Shown: one piece after another, positions 10,316 through 20,008 of the stretch
Layout of the letters: each line of letters opens with the position of its first letter
How positions within the stretch are numbered: position 1 is the first letter of the stretch
Source of the DNA: Planomicrobium sp. Y74
GTDB taxonomy: Bacteria > Bacillota > Bacilli > Bacillales_A > Planococcaceae
Length of the DNA stretch: 64,000 nt
Direction of reading: 5' to 3'
Assembly: GCF_003668635.1 (NCBI RefSeq)
Contig: NZ_RCWH01000001.1
Span: 248,001-312,000, forward strand
The notes under the pieces: generated by a model
The model's database searches: none
Told to the model about the DNA's origin: nothing
The model's input: the letters and a program-made list of their open reading frames with translations, nothing else
Position numbers and translations under genes: made by a program

Positions 10316-11221
10316 TCATTTTATCGACTTATTTAAAGCCCTAATTTCACGGTATTCCTCCAGCACTTGAAGCCCATTCCAGACCGGTTTTGCACCTTCA
10401 AAAATCAGTTTATGCGGCCCGGCTGACAGAGGTGAACAGATACTCCCTGGTACCGCAAAAATATCCTTGCCGTGTTCCAGGGCATGTTCAATCGTGCTGA
10501 GCGTGCCGCTTTTCACTTCCGCTTCCGTTACCAGTACCCCTTTTGCCAAGCCGCTTATAATGCGGTTCCGCATAGGGAAATTCCAGCGTTTCGGCTGCAT
10601 ATATGGCGGATATTCTGTAATTGCGAGTTGAGTTTCTTCTATTATAATATTCAATTCATCATTCTCTTTCGGATACGGATGCAAAAAGCCGCTGCCGGTA
10701 ACAGCAATCGTTTTGCCGCCGCAATCGATTGCTGTCCGGTGAGCCATTGCATCTGCCCCTTTTGCCAAGCCGCTTACCACGATAAAGCCCGCTGCAACAA
10801 GATCAGGAAGTATAAGATCCATAGCTTTCTGTGAATAAACAGAAGCCTTACGGGCACCTATCACAGCTATCCGATCTTCATTCAGCAAGTACTCTATTTT
10901 TCCTTTGGCGTAAAGAATTACAGGTGGGTCGATCAGATGAAATAGACTTTGTGGATAATTGGGATGGTTATAAGATATGGGGATTATCTTATGTTTTTCA
11001 TAAGTTTCAGAATAGGGGTTGTTCAGTGATTTTCTATAAGCATCCTTCAGTGATATCGCCGCTTCCGGCTTTATGCCGAGTAATTGGCTGATTTCCCAGG
11101 CTGGCCTGCTTTCCAAATGTTCAAGATTCGAATCGTCAATCATCAGCCGTTTTATGCGGTTGAGTGGTTGAGGGTATACATAATGCAATGCCATCAGTCT
11201 TTGTTCAAACAATGAATCCAT
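10316..11221 (-). CDS. dprA: DNA processing protein DprA (Smf)
   Basis: Binds incoming single-stranded DNA during natural transformation and loads RecA. The 301-residue protein has a short N-terminal helical region and a Rossmann-like core with the family motifs VIGARKAS, VSGLAKGADAMAHR and GSGFLHPYPKEN, then FPMRNRIISGLA. The start at 11221 (MDSLFEQRLM) follows GGAGGAACTT; the frame extends 15 codons upstream. It lacks the C-terminal winged-helix extension found in some homologues, like other Bacillales DprA. It lies between sucD and topA as in B. subtilis. Confidence 0.95.
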   Translation of the reverse strand: MDSLFEQRLMALHYVYPQPLNRIKRLMIDDSNLEHLESRPAWEISQLLGIKPEAAISLKDAYRKSLNNPYSETYEKHKIIPISYNHPNYPQSLFHLIDPPVILYAKGKIEYLLNEDRIAVIGARKASVYSQKAMDLILPDLVAAGFIVVSGLAKGADAMAHRTAIDCGGKTIAVTGSGFLHPYPKENDELNIIIEETQLAITEYPPYMQPKRWNFPMRNRIISGLAKGVLVTEAEVKSGTLSTIEHALEHGKDIFAVPGSICSPLSAGPHKLIFEGAKPVWNGLQVLEEYREIRALNKSIK

Positions 11222-11276
11222 AAAGTTCCTCCATTCTTTTGGGTGACTGACAAAGATGAAGTTCAACTTAAGCTTA

Positions 11277-11305
11277 ATAGTAGCCTGACTGGCAGAACAT
11301 GTAAA
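11277..11305 (-). promoter_or_regulatory. dprA promoter
   Basis: Minus-strand -35 TTTACA at 11300-11305, 17-bp spacer, -10 TACTAT at 11277-11282. A CodY-like palindrome lies just upstream at 11322-11336 (TTTTCAGAAAA core). Confidence 0.55.
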
Positions 11306-11339
11306 CAGGTGTTTAAGTAAATGTTTTCTGAAAAATTAA

Positions 11340-11376
11340 AATCAAAAACGCGGAACCAGTTACGGTTCCGCGTTTC
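11340..11376 (-). terminator. Intrinsic terminator after sucD
   Basis: A 12-bp perfect stem (11346-11357 with 11364-11375) containing ACGCGGAACC, 7 bp after the sucD stop, followed on the minus strand by TTTTTGAT. Confidence 0.9.
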
Positions 11377-11382
11377 AACTTA

Positions 11383-12285
11383 TTAATGTGTTTTACAAGC
11401 GTCGTAAAGACCTTTTTCTTTGATCACTTTGATCAAAGTTTCACCGATAACTGAAGGAGTGTCTGCAACTTCGATTCCAGCTTCGTTCATTGCTTTGATC
11501 TTGTCTGCAGCAGTACCTTTACCTCCGGAAATGATTGCACCGGCGTGGCCCATGCGTTTTCCTTCTGGAGCAGTTTGTCCGCCGATAAATCCGACAACAG
11601 GTTTAGTCATGTTCGCTTTAACCCATTCTGCAGCTTCTTCTTCAGCAGTACCACCGATTTCCCCGATCATTACAACAGCATAAGTGTCTTCATCTTCATT
11701 GAATTCTTTCAATACATCGATGAAGTTTGTGCCGTTTACTGGGTCTCCGCCGATACCGACAGCAGTCGATTGGCCGATTCCTTCTTCAGACAATTGGTGA
11801 GTCGCTTCGTACGTCAACGTACCAGAGCGTGATACAACACCAACGTGTCCTTTTTTGTGAATGTAGCCAGGCATGATGCCGATCTTACATTCGTCCGGAG
11901 TGATAACACCCGGGCAGTTAGGTCCGACAAGACGTGTTTTCTTGCCTTCCATATAACGCTTCACTTTTACCATATCCAATACAGGAATATGCTCAGTGAT
12001 GCAGATAGCCATGTCCAATTCAGCTTCCACTGCTTCAAGAATTGCATCAGCAGCAAAAGGAGCCGGTACATAAATTACAGATACATTAGCACCTGTAGCT
12101 TTTACGGCATCTTCAACCGTGTTGAAAACAGGTACGCCTTCAACTTCAGTACCGCCTTTGCCTGGTGTTACACCCGCAACGATTTTCGTTCCGTATTCAA
12201 GCATTTGCTTTGTATGGAAAAGGGCAGTTGACCCTGTAATTCCCTGTACAAGCACTTTCGTGTCTTTATTAATGTATACACTCAT
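11383..12285 (-). CDS. sucD: Succinate-CoA ligase (ADP-forming) subunit alpha
   Basis: TCA-cycle enzyme converting succinyl-CoA to succinate with ATP formation. The 300-residue protein has the CoA-binding Rossmann domain ([14 protein letters not shown]), the [10 protein letters not shown] motif, and the phosphohistidine H247 in [11 protein letters not shown]. Length is standard. It follows sucC by 18 bp and ends before a terminator, so sucC-sucD form a two-gene unit. Confidence 0.97.
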   Translation of the reverse strand: MSVYINKDTKVLVQGITGSTALFHTKQMLEYGTKIVAGVTPGKGGTEVEGVPVFNTVEDAVKATGANVSVIYVPAPFAADAILEAVEAELDMAICITEHIPVLDMVKVKRYMEGKKTRLVGPNCPGVITPDECKIGIMPGYIHKKGHVGVVSRSGTLTYEATHQLSEEGIGQSTAVGIGGDPVNGTNFIDVLKEFNEDEDTYAVVMIGEIGGTAEEEAAEWVKANMTKPVVGFIGGQTAPEGKRMGHAGAIISGGKGTAADKIKAMNEAGIEVADTPSVIGETLIKVIKEKGLYDACKTH

Positions 12286-12303
12286 TTTTGTCCCTGCCCT
12301 TCT

Positions 12304-13464
12304 TTAGCCTACAAGTTCTACGATCTGTTTCGCGCCGTCTGCCATAGTGCCGGCAGCTACAATGTTCAGACCTGATTCGTTCAGCAGTTTTTTACCAAGT
12401 TCTACGTTTGTTCCTTCAAGACGGACTACTAATGGCACTTCCAGGCTAACTTCTTTAGCAGCTTGGATTACGCCTTCCGCAATGATGTCACACTTCATGA
12501 TACCGCCGAAAATGTTAACGAAGATCCCTTTTACATTCTTATCAGAAAGAATGATTTTGAATGCTTCCGTTACTTTCTCAGCAGTGGCACCGCCCCCAAC
12601 GTCAAGGAAGTTAGCGGGTGAGCCGCCGTAATAGTTGATCGTATCCATTGTTGCCATAGCAAGGCCGGCACCGTTAACCATACAGCCGATGTTTCCGTCC
12701 AATGAAATATAGCTCAAGTCATACTTGGAAGCTTCGATTTCTTTGGCATCTTCTTCATCGTAATCACGCATTTCCATAATGTCCTGATGACGGTATAGAG
12801 CGTTTGCATCGAAATTGAACTTCGCATCCAAAGCTACTACCTGTCCGTCGCCAGTTACAACCAACGGGTTGATTTCGACGATTGCAGCGTCTTTTTCAAT
12901 GTAAGCCTGGTAAAGGCCAAGCATCAATTTGGCTGCTTTGTTTACAAGCTTAGCCGGGATGTTCATGTTGAACGCCATACGACGAGCCTGGAAACCAGTC
13001 AAACCGACAACTGGATCGATTTCTTCATAGAAGATACGTTCCGGTGTGTTTGCTGCTACTTCTTCGATGTCCATTCCGCCTTCTTCTGATCCCATCAAGT
13101 TGACTAGGGAAGTTTCACGGTCAAGAACCAATCCAAGGTAGTACTCTTTTTCGATGTTGCTTCCCGCTTCGATGTAAAGGCGTTTAACTTCTTTGCCTTC
13201 GGGACCTGTTTGATGAGTCACCAGTACTTTGCCAAGAAGTTCTTTGGCGTACTCGCGCACTTCATCCAAGTTTTTAGCCAGCTTGACGCCGCCTGCTTTG
13301 CCTCGTCCACCTGCGTGGATTTGAGCTTTTACAACGACAACATCCGAACCAAGTTCTTTCGCTGCTTTGACTGCTTCTTCAGGTGAAAAAGCAACATGGC
13401 CTTCTGGAACTGATACGCCATATTGTTTCAGGACCTGTTTTCCCTGATATTCATGGATATTCAT
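12304..13464 (-). CDS. sucC: Succinate-CoA ligase (ADP-forming) subunit beta
   Basis: ATP-grasp subunit partnering SucD. The 386-residue protein starts [20 protein letters not shown] and has the ATP-grasp motif [19 protein letters not shown], the [11 protein letters not shown] acidic metal site, and the C-terminal [14 protein letters not shown] CoA-ligase segment. A promoter is visible at 13514-13542. The length is typical. Confidence 0.97.
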   Translation of the reverse strand: MNIHEYQGKQVLKQYGVSVPEGHVAFSPEEAVKAAKELGSDVVVVKAQIHAGGRGKAGGVKLAKNLDEVREYAKELLGKVLVTHQTGPEGKEVKRLYIEAGSNIEKEYYLGLVLDRETSLVNLMGSEEGGMDIEEVAANTPERIFYEEIDPVVGLTGFQARRMAFNMNIPAKLVNKAAKLMLGLYQAYIEKDAAIVEINPLVVTGDGQVVALDAKFNFDANALYRHQDIMEMRDYDEEDAKEIEASKYDLSYISLDGNIGCMVNGAGLAMATMDTINYYGGSPANFLDVGGGATAEKVTEAFKIILSDKNVKGIFVNIFGGIMKCDIIAEGVIQAAKEVSLEVPLVVRLEGTNVELGKKLLNESGLNIVAAGTMADGAKQIVELVG

Positions 13465-13513
13465 CTGTCATCCTCCAATCAAACATCTGTCTCTTAATTT
13501 TATTGCCTTTACC

Positions 13514-13542
13514 ATTGTATTAAAGTTGCCACAAAATGTCCA
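13514..13542 (-). promoter_or_regulatory. sucCD promoter
   Basis: Minus-strand -35 TGGACA at 13537-13542, 17-bp spacer, -10 TACAAT at 13514-13519, about 50 bp upstream of the sucC ATG. Confidence 0.65.
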
Positions 13543-13586
13543 CAGTAGACAGCTAAGCTCATGAATACTTGAAATATTCAGTCGCT

Positions 13587-14381
13587 TTAATCCCTGGCAT
13601 TTGCTGCCGCGGCTTTCTCCAAAATCCCTTTTACCGGTTCAAAAGTTCGGCGGTGAATCGGTGTTGGACCGTGATGCTGTATTGCTTCCACATGTGCTTT
13701 TGTGCCGTATCCCGCGTGCTTAGCGAATCCATATTCCGGATATACTGCAGCATACGCCTCCATGATTGCATCCCGGCCAGTCTTGGCCAAAATGGAAGCG
13801 GCTGCAATTGCCAGGCTTTTGGCATCCCCTTTGATGATGGAAACGCAAGGAATGCCAATGTCGAGCTGCATAGCGTCAGCAAGAATAATCGACGGCGAAG
13901 GGTCAAGTGACATCGCCGCTTCAGCCATTGACTGTTTCGTAGCCTGGAAAATATTCAAACGGTCAATTTCTTCCGGCGGCTGGATATGTATAGAATAGCT
14001 GACAGCTATTTTTTTAATCTCATCGGCAAAGTATTCCCGTTTTGCTTTGGGTATCTTCTTTGAATCGTCAAGCCCAAGGAGCGTGGGGCAATGGTCGGGA
14101 AGAACCACGGCGGCCGTCACGACTGGCCCGGCAAGCGGACCTCTGCCCGCCTCATCAATGCCCGCGACTGTCCATTCCGGATTTTCTTTAAACGAACTAT
14201 CAAATTGCTGCTTGAAGTCGTGATTCTCAATCAACTTTTCCTGAAGCGCCTGTTTGCGTTTCCATGAAACCAATAATTTTTGTACAGCCTTCCTGCCATC
14301 CGACTCCAATTCTTCCATCCACGGCTCCCATTTATCTGTGCCATCGAGTTTCTCGCGTATTTCAGTGATTTTCTCCATCAT
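13587..14381 (-). CDS. rnhB: Ribonuclease HII
   Basis: Cleaves the RNA strand of RNA-DNA hybrids and removes single ribonucleotides from DNA. The 264-residue protein has the catalytic D76-E77 in GIDEAGRGPLAGPV, the YSIHIQPPEEIDRLNI segment, and HAGYGTKAHVEAI near the C-terminus. An ~65-residue N-terminal extension is present as in Bacillus RnhB. The ATG at 14381 is spaced correctly from AGGAAGGAGC. It follows rbgA, as in B. subtilis. Confidence 0.96.
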   Translation of the reverse strand: MMEKITEIREKLDGTDKWEPWMEELESDGRKAVQKLLVSWKRKQALQEKLIENHDFKQQFDSSFKENPEWTVAGIDEAGRGPLAGPVVTAAVVLPDHCPTLLGLDDSKKIPKAKREYFADEIKKIAVSYSIHIQPPEEIDRLNIFQATKQSMAEAAMSLDPSPSIILADAMQLDIGIPCVSIIKGDAKSLAIAAASILAKTGRDAIMEAYAAVYPEYGFAKHAGYGTKAHVEAIQHHGPTPIHRRTFEPVKGILEKAAAANARD

Positions 14382-14415
14382 TTTGCTCCTTCCTGTATAT
14401 CGAATTTCTTTCGCG

Positions 14416-14454
14416 TAAAAATAAAAGAGGCCGTCCGGGAATCGGATCAGCCTC
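14416..14454 (-). terminator. Intrinsic terminator after rbgA
   Basis: GAGGC (14450-14454 read on minus) pairs with GCCTC (14427-14431), with an inner TCCG/CGGA helix, followed on the minus strand by TTTTATTTTTAC. The helix has internal loops, so strength is uncertain. Confidence 0.65.
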
Positions 14455-14475
14455 CTTCATTTGCCTGCAGCGATA

Positions 14476-15345
14476 TTATTCCTCTTCTTCATCGATCATT
14501 TCATCTTTATAATCAAATGTGACTCTTCCAAGGTATTGATTGCGGATATCTCGGATAATCGCTTCGGCCGTCATTTCATAATCCACTTCACCTTCGTGCG
14601 AAACGAAACGGCGTTTCTTCGCAATGTGGTCAAAGGTATGGACAATCTCTTCGTCGACATGATCAATCCCATAACGTTCTTTCAAACGTTCCGGGTACCG
14701 CTGCTCCAAAAATTTAAGGGCATAGATGGCCAATTCCTGCATTTGGATGACCGAATCTTTGATAGCTCCGGTTACTGCCAATTTGAAACCGGTTTCCGGA
14801 TCTTCAAACTTTGGCCATAGAATTCCCGGTGTATCAAGCAATTCAATTTCTTTGCCGACTTTGATCCATTGCTGGGCTTTTGTGACGCCAGGCATGTTGC
14901 CTGTTTTAGCCAGGCTTTTCTTGGAAAGCCGGTTGATCAGCGTCGACTTTCCGACGTTCGGAATACCGACAATCATCGCACGGATTGCTCTTGGTTTAAT
15001 CCCCTTGGCAATCATGCGATCCCATTTTTCAGCCAAAATCTCTTTGGAAGCTTTTGTGACGGCTTGCAGCCCCTTGCCTTCCAGTGAGTTGATAGCCACT
15101 GCGCGTGTCCCCTGCTCTTCAAAATAGCGGATCCATTTTTTCGTTTCTGTTTCATCTGCCATATCCATCTTATTCAGAATGATTAATCTCGGTTTTTGTT
15201 GTATGACCTGATCGATCATTGGGTTACGGGAGGATAGCGGAAGCCGCGCATCAACCAATTCAAATATGATATCGACTAATTTCAGTTTTTCAGTTACTTC
15301 TCTCCGGGCTTTTGCCATGTGACCCGGGAACCATTGTATCGTCAT
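14476..15345 (-). CDS. rbgA: Ribosome biogenesis GTPase RbgA (YlqF)
   Basis: GTPase needed for late maturation of the 50S subunit. The 289-residue protein starts [16 protein letters not shown] and shows circularly permuted G motifs: G4 NKMD at residues 58-61 comes before G1 GIPNVGKST at about 127-135 and G3 DTPG. The C-terminal ANTAR-like domain is followed by an acidic DEEEE tail. It lies 12 bp after lepB, as in B. subtilis ylqF. Confidence 0.96.
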   Translation of the reverse strand: MTIQWFPGHMAKARREVTEKLKLVDIIFELVDARLPLSSRNPMIDQVIQQKPRLIILNKMDMADETETKKWIRYFEEQGTRAVAINSLEGKGLQAVTKASKEILAEKWDRMIAKGIKPRAIRAMIVGIPNVGKSTLINRLSKKSLAKTGNMPGVTKAQQWIKVGKEIELLDTPGILWPKFEDPETGFKLAVTGAIKDSVIQMQELAIYALKFLEQRYPERLKERYGIDHVDEEIVHTFDHIAKKRRFVSHEGEVDYEMTAEAIIRDIRNQYLGRVTFDYKDEMIDEEEE

Positions 15346-15356
15346 AAAACCTCTCC

Positions 15357-15914
15357 TTAATTGACAAGTCCCGCTTCTTCAAATGGCCAAAATACAAAAC
15401 TCGTATTGCCGACCACTTCTTCCATCGGAACTACCCCGATAATCCGGCTGTCTTTGCTCGCCCGTCGATTATCGCCCATTACAAATACCGTTCCTTCCGG
15501 TACTGTGCTGGAATTTATTTTTTCTTCCAATGTAAAGTCTTCTGTCAATGTACCACTGACATCTTTTTTGTAATCATCAAGATACGGCTCCGCCACCGGC
15601 TCGCCGTTAATATATAATTGGTCATTTTCATAAGCGATGTGATCCCCCGGCAAGCCGATGATCCGCTTGATATAATCTTTTTCTTCAGGCGCATGAAAAA
15701 CGATGATGTCAAACCGGTCAGGTTCTCCAATGTTATAGCCAATCTTATTGACAATCATTCGGTCGCCGTGTTCCAGCGTCGGCATCATCGATTCCCCATC
15801 GACCACGATTGGCGTAAACAGGAAAATCCGAATAATTGCCGCGAGGCCAAATGCAATCAATAAAGCCTTAGACCATTCCCACACTTCGTTTTTCTTTTTC
15901 GCTTCTGATTCCAT
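15357..15914 (-). CDS. lepB: Signal peptidase I
   Basis: Membrane-anchored Ser/Lys protease that removes signal peptides from secreted proteins. The 185-residue protein has one N-terminal membrane segment (about residues 15-34), catalytic S42 in [15 protein letters not shown]83 in [12 protein letters not shown], and the conserved [11 protein letters not shown] box. A single-membrane-span, short Bacillus-type SipS enzyme. It lies between rplS and rbgA. More than one paralogue is common in this group. Confidence 0.95.
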   Translation of the reverse strand: MESEAKKKNEVWEWSKALLIAFGLAAIIRIFLFTPIVVDGESMMPTLEHGDRMIVNKIGYNIGEPDRFDIIVFHAPEEKDYIKRIIGLPGDHIAYENDQLYINGEPVAEPYLDDYKKDVSGTLTEDFTLEEKINSSTVPEGTVFVMGDNRRASKDSRIIGVVPMEEVVGNTSFVFWPFEEAGLVN

Positions 15915-15970
15915 GCGCGTTCCTCCCTAAGCTTTGTGCTTTAATTGTACAAGGATATGTGCATTTAAGC

Positions 15971-16003
15971 AAAAAAGAAAGAGGGCGCGGACGCCCTCTT
16001 TCT
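15971..16003 (-). terminator. Intrinsic terminator after rplS
   Basis: A 12-bp perfect stem (15976-15987 with 15992-16003), loop CGGA, followed on the minus strand by TTTTTT. It lies 11 bp after the rplS stop and upstream of lepB. Confidence 0.95.
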
Positions 16004-16014
16004 GCATTGCAATC

Positions 16015-16359
16015 TTATCTGATTTCTTTGATGCGAGCTGCTTTACCGCGAAGGTTGCGCAAGTAGTACAGTTTCGCACGACGAACTTTACCGCGACGGG
16101 TAACTTCAAGTTGAGCAATTTTTGGTGTGTGTACAGGGAATGTACGTTCAACACCAACACCGTAAGAGATTTTGCGGACAGTGAATGATTCACTGATCCC
16201 GCCTCCACGACGGCTAATGACAACTCCTTCGTATACCTGAATACGTTCGCGTGTACCCTCGACAACTTTAACGTGGACGCGGACAGTATCGCCAGGACGG
16301 AAATCTGGATGATCCGTACGAAGCTGTTCTTTTGTGATTTCTGTAATAATGTTTTGCAT
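16015..16359 (-). CDS. rplS: 50S ribosomal protein L19
   Basis: Large-subunit protein at the subunit interface. The 114-residue product starts [20 protein letters not shown] and contains the L19 signature [18 protein letters not shown] near the end. The frame continues upstream by 34 codons, but those overlap the leader RNA; the ATG at 16359 follows GAAGGAGAG and matches the family start. Own promoter, leader and terminator make it a separate transcription unit. Confidence 0.97.
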   Translation of the reverse strand: MQNIITEITKEQLRTDHPDFRPGDTVRVHVKVVEGTRERIQVYEGVVISRRGGGISESFTVRKISYGVGVERTFPVHTPKIAQLEVTRRGKVRRAKLYYLRNLRGKAARIKEIR

Positions 16360-16446
16360 GGTTTTCTCTCCTTCTACAGATGCTCTTGCAGTCAATCTAC
16401 CGCCGCAGCGGAACACCGTGATCCTGTACTTCACATAAAAGTACAG
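16360..16446 (-). ncRNA. L19 leader (ribosomal protein autoregulatory leader)
   Basis: The untranslated leader upstream of rplS begins with an 8-bp hairpin (CTGTACTT/AAGTACAG, 16424-16446) and continues with GGTGTTCCGCTGCGGC and GATTGACTGCAAGAGCATC, which resemble the conserved L19 leader of Bacillales as I remember it. Such leaders are thought to bind L19 and repress its own synthesis. Recognition is from memory of the motif, not a covariance-model hit. Confidence 0.6.
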
Positions 16447-16451
16447 ACTCC

Positions 16452-16480
16452 ATGTTATCACTGTGTGCCTTCAGATGCAA
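16452..16480 (-). promoter_or_regulatory. rplS promoter
   Basis: Minus-strand -35 TTGCAT at 16475-16480, 17-bp spacer, -10 TAACAT at 16452-16457. Predicted transcription start coincides with the first hairpin of the L19 leader. Confidence 0.5.
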
Positions 16481-16494
16481 GAGTTAATCTTCGA

Positions 16495-17220
16495 TTATTT
16501 TCTATTCTTCAAGTTGTCCAAAATCTTCTTCTGGGCATCCGTCAGCTCGATTTTTTCGAGCAGATCAGGACGCCGTTCGAGCGTTCTTTTCAAGGTCTGC
16601 TCTTCACGCCATTTATCGACTTTGCCATGATTGCCTGATGTCAGAACATCTGGCACTTTCCATCCTCGGTAGTCAGCCGGCCTTGTATATTGCGGATGTT
16701 CGAGGAAGCCGGTCGAGAAGGAATCCTTAACCGGTGAATCGGCATTGCCAAGAACACCTGGAAGCAAACGGACGACACTGTCTATGACCGTCATCGCCGC
16801 AAGCTCTCCGCCTGTCAAAACGAAATCGCCGATTGAAACTTCATCAGTCACCAGATGCTCACGGATCCGCTCGTCGTATCCTTCGTAATGGCCACAGATG
16901 AAAATCAGTTCATCTTCTTTTGCGAGCTCTTCCGCTTTTTTCTGCGTAAAGCGCTCACCTTGCGGGCACATCAGGATGACGCGCGGCTTTCCTTCGCCAG
17001 AGAGAGCTTCTACAGCGTTGAATACCGGTTCCGGCTTCAATACCATACCAGCCCCGCCGCCAAATGGATAATCGTCCACCTGGCGTTTATTGTCGGCATA
17101 ATCCCGGAAATCTGAAACAGCAAATGAGACTGCTCCTTTTTCCTGGGCTTTCTTCATCATCGACTGATTGAACACACCTTCGAACATGGCTGGGAATAAT
17201 GAAAGAACATTTATCTTCAT
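16495..17220 (-). CDS. trmD: tRNA (guanine-N1-)-methyltransferase
   Basis: Methylates G37 next to the anticodon using S-adenosylmethionine, preventing frameshifts. The 241-residue protein starts [20 protein letters not shown] and contains the SPOUT knot motifs [23 protein letters not shown] and [17 protein letters not shown], the diagnostic TrmD signature. Its start overlaps the rimM stop by 4 nt (ATGA), the classic rimM-trmD coupling. Confidence 0.98.
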   Translation of the reverse strand: MKINVLSLFPAMFEGVFNQSMMKKAQEKGAVSFAVSDFRDYADNKRQVDDYPFGGGAGMVLKPEPVFNAVEALSGEGKPRVILMCPQGERFTQKKAEELAKEDELIFICGHYEGYDERIREHLVTDEVSIGDFVLTGGELAAMTVIDSVVRLLPGVLGNADSPVKDSFSTGFLEHPQYTRPADYRGWKVPDVLTSGNHGKVDKWREEQTLKRTLERRPDLLEKIELTDAQKKILDNLKNRK

Positions 17221-17735
17221 TCGTTCAACAAGCCTTCCATGACTTCAATCGTCACTTTTTTCTCATCCACATCGATGTCCTTAACGACATCTTCGATATA
17301 AGGAATATAATGCTTCTTGCCGGTTTGAGGTGTGACTTCCCACACATCATTCGCACCGGTTTCAAGAATTTCCGTGATTTTGCCAAGCTCACGTCCTTCT
17401 TCCGTAAAGACTGTGCAGCCCAGAATTTCATGATGATAGAATGCCCCTTCTTCCAGTTCCGTCAGGTCATGTTCAGCGATCCGCAGATACGAATCCTTGA
17501 ACTCTTCCACCATATTGATATTCGGATAGCCTTCGAATGTCAGCAACTCAAAGTTCTTATGCTGCCTATGGCTGGCTACTTGGACCATAATCGGCTTTTT
17601 GGCATCTTTTTTAAAAAGGCCAAGTTTCGTTCCTACTGCAAAACGTTCCTCCGGAAAATCGGTACGGGATAGAACCCGCACTTCTCCACGGATTCCGTGG
17701 GTATTAACGATTTTCCCAACATTAAACCATTCCAC
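17217..17735 (-). CDS. rimM: 16S rRNA processing protein RimM
   Basis: Assists maturation of the 30S head region near S19. The ~172-residue protein has an N-terminal RimM beta-barrel ([19 protein letters not shown]) and a C-terminal PRC-barrel ([21 protein letters not shown]). A TTG at 17741 would give two more residues but is only 3 nt from the AAAGGA site; the GTG at 17735 is 7 nt away and gives the family-like start [10 protein letters not shown]. Overlaps trmD by 4 nt. The upstream gap holds repeat copy 2 where B. subtilis has ylqD. Confidence 0.94.
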   Translation of the reverse strand: MEWFNVGKIVNTHGIRGEVRVLSRTDFPEERFAVGTKLGLFKKDAKKPIMVQVASHRQHKNFELLTFEGYPNINMVEEFKDSYLRIAEHDLTELEEGAFYHHEILGCTVFTEEGRELGKITEILETGANDVWEVTPQTGKKHYIPYIEDVVKDIDVDEKKVTIEVMEGLLNE

Positions 17736-17827
17736 ACGCAAACATCCTTTCGATTACAGTTTTCTTCTATTTAAAGTAAATAAGCTTGAGAATCAAATAA
17801 CCGCTTCGGCGCTGAGAGAAGTCTTCA

Positions 17828-17960
17828 GAGATATAGAGTAAAACAGCGCAGACGCCCAGGGGACCAAGCGAAGTGCTGAGATCCACTCGGGCGAAGTGCA
17901 ACAAGCCCGAGTTAGCTCAGCGCGAGCCCCCAGGCAAGCAAGCTGTTTTACGGAATATCG
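17828..17960 (+). repeat. Dispersed structured repeat, copy 2
   Basis: About 133 bp from GAGATAT to AATATCG. Contains a perfect 8-bp helix ACTCGGGC (17885-17892) with GCCCGAGT (17905-17912), nested inside GCTGAG/CTCAGC and an outer AAAACAGC/GCTGTTTT helix. The 14-mer ACCGCTTCGGCGCT just upstream is shared with the 2.48-kb spacer. Lies between khpA and rimM. Confidence 0.85.
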
Positions 17961-17990
17961 GTTATCTAAATAATTCTCAGCTATTCCAAG

Positions 17991-18021
17991 AAAAAAGGAA
18001 GGAACCGGGGCTCCTTCCTTT
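17991..18021 (-). terminator. Intrinsic terminator after khpA
   Basis: A 10-bp perfect stem (17994-18003 with 18012-18021), followed on the minus strand by a T run. It lies directly after the khpA stop. Confidence 0.85.
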
Positions 18022-18024
18022 TAC

Positions 18025-18258
18025 TCAATCCACAATATCGAGGTAAGTTTTTTTCTTATGATGATTGCCTGCTGCTGAATACACGATGGCACGGATGGCT
18101 TTCGCCACACGGCCTTGCTTACCGATCACTTTCCCTGTATCTTTCTGATGCACGGAAAGCTTATAGACAATACGGCTATTATTTTCGTCAATTTCAATAC
18201 GAACTTCTTCCGGATGATCAACCAGCGGTTTCACAATGGTTTCAATCAGCTGCTTCAT
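18025..18258 (-). CDS. khpA: KH-domain RNA-binding protein KhpA
   Basis: Small single KH-domain protein (77 residues; ylqC in B. subtilis) that in Firmicutes partners KhpB/Jag and affects RNA metabolism and cell elongation. The type II KH core carries the GxxG loop in VIGKQGRVAKAIR. It follows rpsP by 13 bp and shares its promoter. The ylqD gene that follows in B. subtilis is absent. Confidence 0.93.
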   Translation of the reverse strand: MKQLIETIVKPLVDHPEEVRIEIDENNSRIVYKLSVHQKDTGKVIGKQGRVAKAIRAIVYSAAGNHHKKKTYLDIVD

Positions 18259-18271
18259 AAGAAAATCTCCC

Positions 18272-18544
18272 TTACTTGTTTAATTTGTCGTTATGGAATT
18301 TCTCCATAATGCCTTTTTGAGAAAACAAGTTACGAACAGTATCAGATGGTTTAGCACCATCATGAAGCCATTTCAACGCCAATTCTTCGTCGATTTTAAC
18401 TTCAGCTGGAACTGTCAGCGGGTTGTAAGTACCTACTGTCTGGATTTGACGGCCGTCACGTGGAGCACGTGAGTCAGCTACTACAATACGATAGAAAGGA
18501 GATTTTTTTGCTCCCATACGTTTTAATCTAATTTTTACTGCCAT
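18272..18544 (-). CDS. rpsP: 30S ribosomal protein S16
   Basis: Small-subunit assembly protein. The 90-residue product starts [20 protein letters not shown], the S16 signature, followed by [12 protein letters not shown]. The ATG at 18544 follows GGAGGTGC. First gene of an rpsP-khpA transcript. Confidence 0.98.
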   Translation of the reverse strand: MAVKIRLKRMGAKKSPFYRIVVADSRAPRDGRQIQTVGTYNPLTVPAEVKIDEELALKWLHDGAKPSDTVRNLFSQKGIMEKFHNDKLNK

Positions 18545-18582
18545 TTCTTAAAGCACCTCCGAATAGTTTCACACAAGATATT

Positions 18583-18611
18583 ATATTAGCAAGCTTTAAA
18601 TAGTTTGTAAA
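18583..18611 (-). promoter_or_regulatory. rpsP-khpA promoter
   Basis: Minus-strand -35 TTTACA at 18606-18611, 17-bp spacer, -10 TAATAT at 18583-18588. It lies in the ffh-rpsP gap. Confidence 0.6.
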
Positions 18612-18637
18612 GTATTTTTTCTTAACACCTTAAAAAA

Positions 18638-19996
18638 TTATTTAAAAAGCGAGTCCAGGCCTGGCATTGACATCTTTTTCTTGCCTTTTTTCGAGTTCAT
18701 GCCGGACATTTGTTTCATCATTTTCTTCATATCTTCAAATTGTTTCAATAGGCGATTGACATCCTGAATAGACGTTCCGGATCCACGGGCAATTCGTTTT
18801 TTCCGGTTCGCATTGATGATTTCAGGCGTTGTTTTCTCCTGTGTCGTCATTGAATAGATAATGGCCTCGACACGGCCCATTTGGCTTTCATCTACTTTTG
18901 CATTTTCCAGCCCTTTGATTTTATTGGCGCCGGGCAGCATTTTCAGGATTTCATCTAATGGCCCCATCTGTTTCACCTGATCCAGCTGTTCCAGGAAATC
19001 ATCGAACGTAAATGAAGACGTACGGAATTTCTCTTCCAGCTGTTTCGCTTTTTCTTCATCGACATTGGTCTGCGCTTTTTCAATCAGCGACAGCATATCG
19101 CCCATTCCGAGAATCCGCGATGCCATACGTTCTGGATGGAATACATCGAGTGCATCCATTTTTTCCCCCATACCGACGAATTTAATCGGTTTTTGGGTAA
19201 CAGTACGTATGGAAAGTGCCGCACCGCCTCGTGTGTCGCCATCAAGTTTGGTCAGAACAACACCGGAAATACCGATTGCTTCATCAAAACTTTGCGCAAC
19301 GTTGACAGCATCCTGCCCCGTCATCGCATCGACCACAAGGAAGATTTCGTCCGGTTCTTTCAATGCACGGATATCTTTCAATTCCTGCATCAACGCTTCA
19401 TCCACATGCAAACGGCCGGCGGTATCAATAATCACCGTATCAAGATGCTCCGCTTTCGCATGTTCGATCGCCTGGCGTGCAATTTCGACAGGAGACATAT
19501 CTGTACCTTTCGAAAATACCGGAATTGTCAGCTGTTTGCCGATCGTTTCCAGCTGCTGCACAGCTGCTGGACGATAAACGTCAGCCGCTACCAACAAAGG
19601 TTTACGGTTATGCTTTTTGCGCAGCAAACCCGCCAGCTTTCCTGTGGTGGTCGTTTTACCGGCACCTTGCAGTCCGACCATCATGATGACAGTTGGCTGC
19701 TTGGTCGAAAATTCGATTTTGCTTTGTTCGCCGCCCATCAATTCCGTCAATTCGTCCTTGACGATTTTCACGACCTGCTGGCCGGGTGTCAAGCTGTCCA
19801 TGACATCTGAACCGGCAGCGCGTTCACTTACTTTTTTAACAAATTCCTTGACAACTTTTAAGTTAACATCCGCTTCGATTAAAGCGAAACGGACCTCACG
19901 CATCATTTCCTTAACGTCTGCCTCAGACACTTTGCCTTTGCCCTTGATCTTAGTCATGGTGCCTTGCAGGCGTTCGGATAAACCTTCAAATGCCAT
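18638..19996 (-). CDS. ffh: Signal recognition particle protein Ffh
   Basis: GTPase that binds signal sequences and the SRP RNA, targeting membrane proteins to FtsY. The 452-residue protein has an N domain, the G domain (GLQGAGKTTTTGKLA, DTAGRLHVDE, TKLDGDTRGGAAL) and a methionine-rich C-terminal M domain (MKKMMKQMSGM...) with the RNA-binding RIARGSG motif. It follows ylxM by 12 bp and is part of the ftsY-ylxM-ffh cluster. Confidence 0.98.
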   Translation of the reverse strand: MAFEGLSERLQGTMTKIKGKGKVSEADVKEMMREVRFALIEADVNLKVVKEFVKKVSERAAGSDVMDSLTPGQQVVKIVKDELTELMGGEQSKIEFSTKQPTVIMMVGLQGAGKTTTTGKLAGLLRKKHNRKPLLVAADVYRPAAVQQLETIGKQLTIPVFSKGTDMSPVEIARQAIEHAKAEHLDTVIIDTAGRLHVDEALMQELKDIRALKEPDEIFLVVDAMTGQDAVNVAQSFDEAIGISGVVLTKLDGDTRGGAALSIRTVTQKPIKFVGMGEKMDALDVFHPERMASRILGMGDMLSLIEKAQTNVDEEKAKQLEEKFRTSSFTFDDFLEQLDQVKQMGPLDEILKMLPGANKIKGLENAKVDESQMGRVEAIIYSMTTQEKTTPEIINANRKKRIARGSGTSIQDVNRLLKQFEDMKKMMKQMSGMNSKKGKKKMSMPGLDSLFK

Positions 19997-20008
19997 TCGT
20001 TCCGCCTC

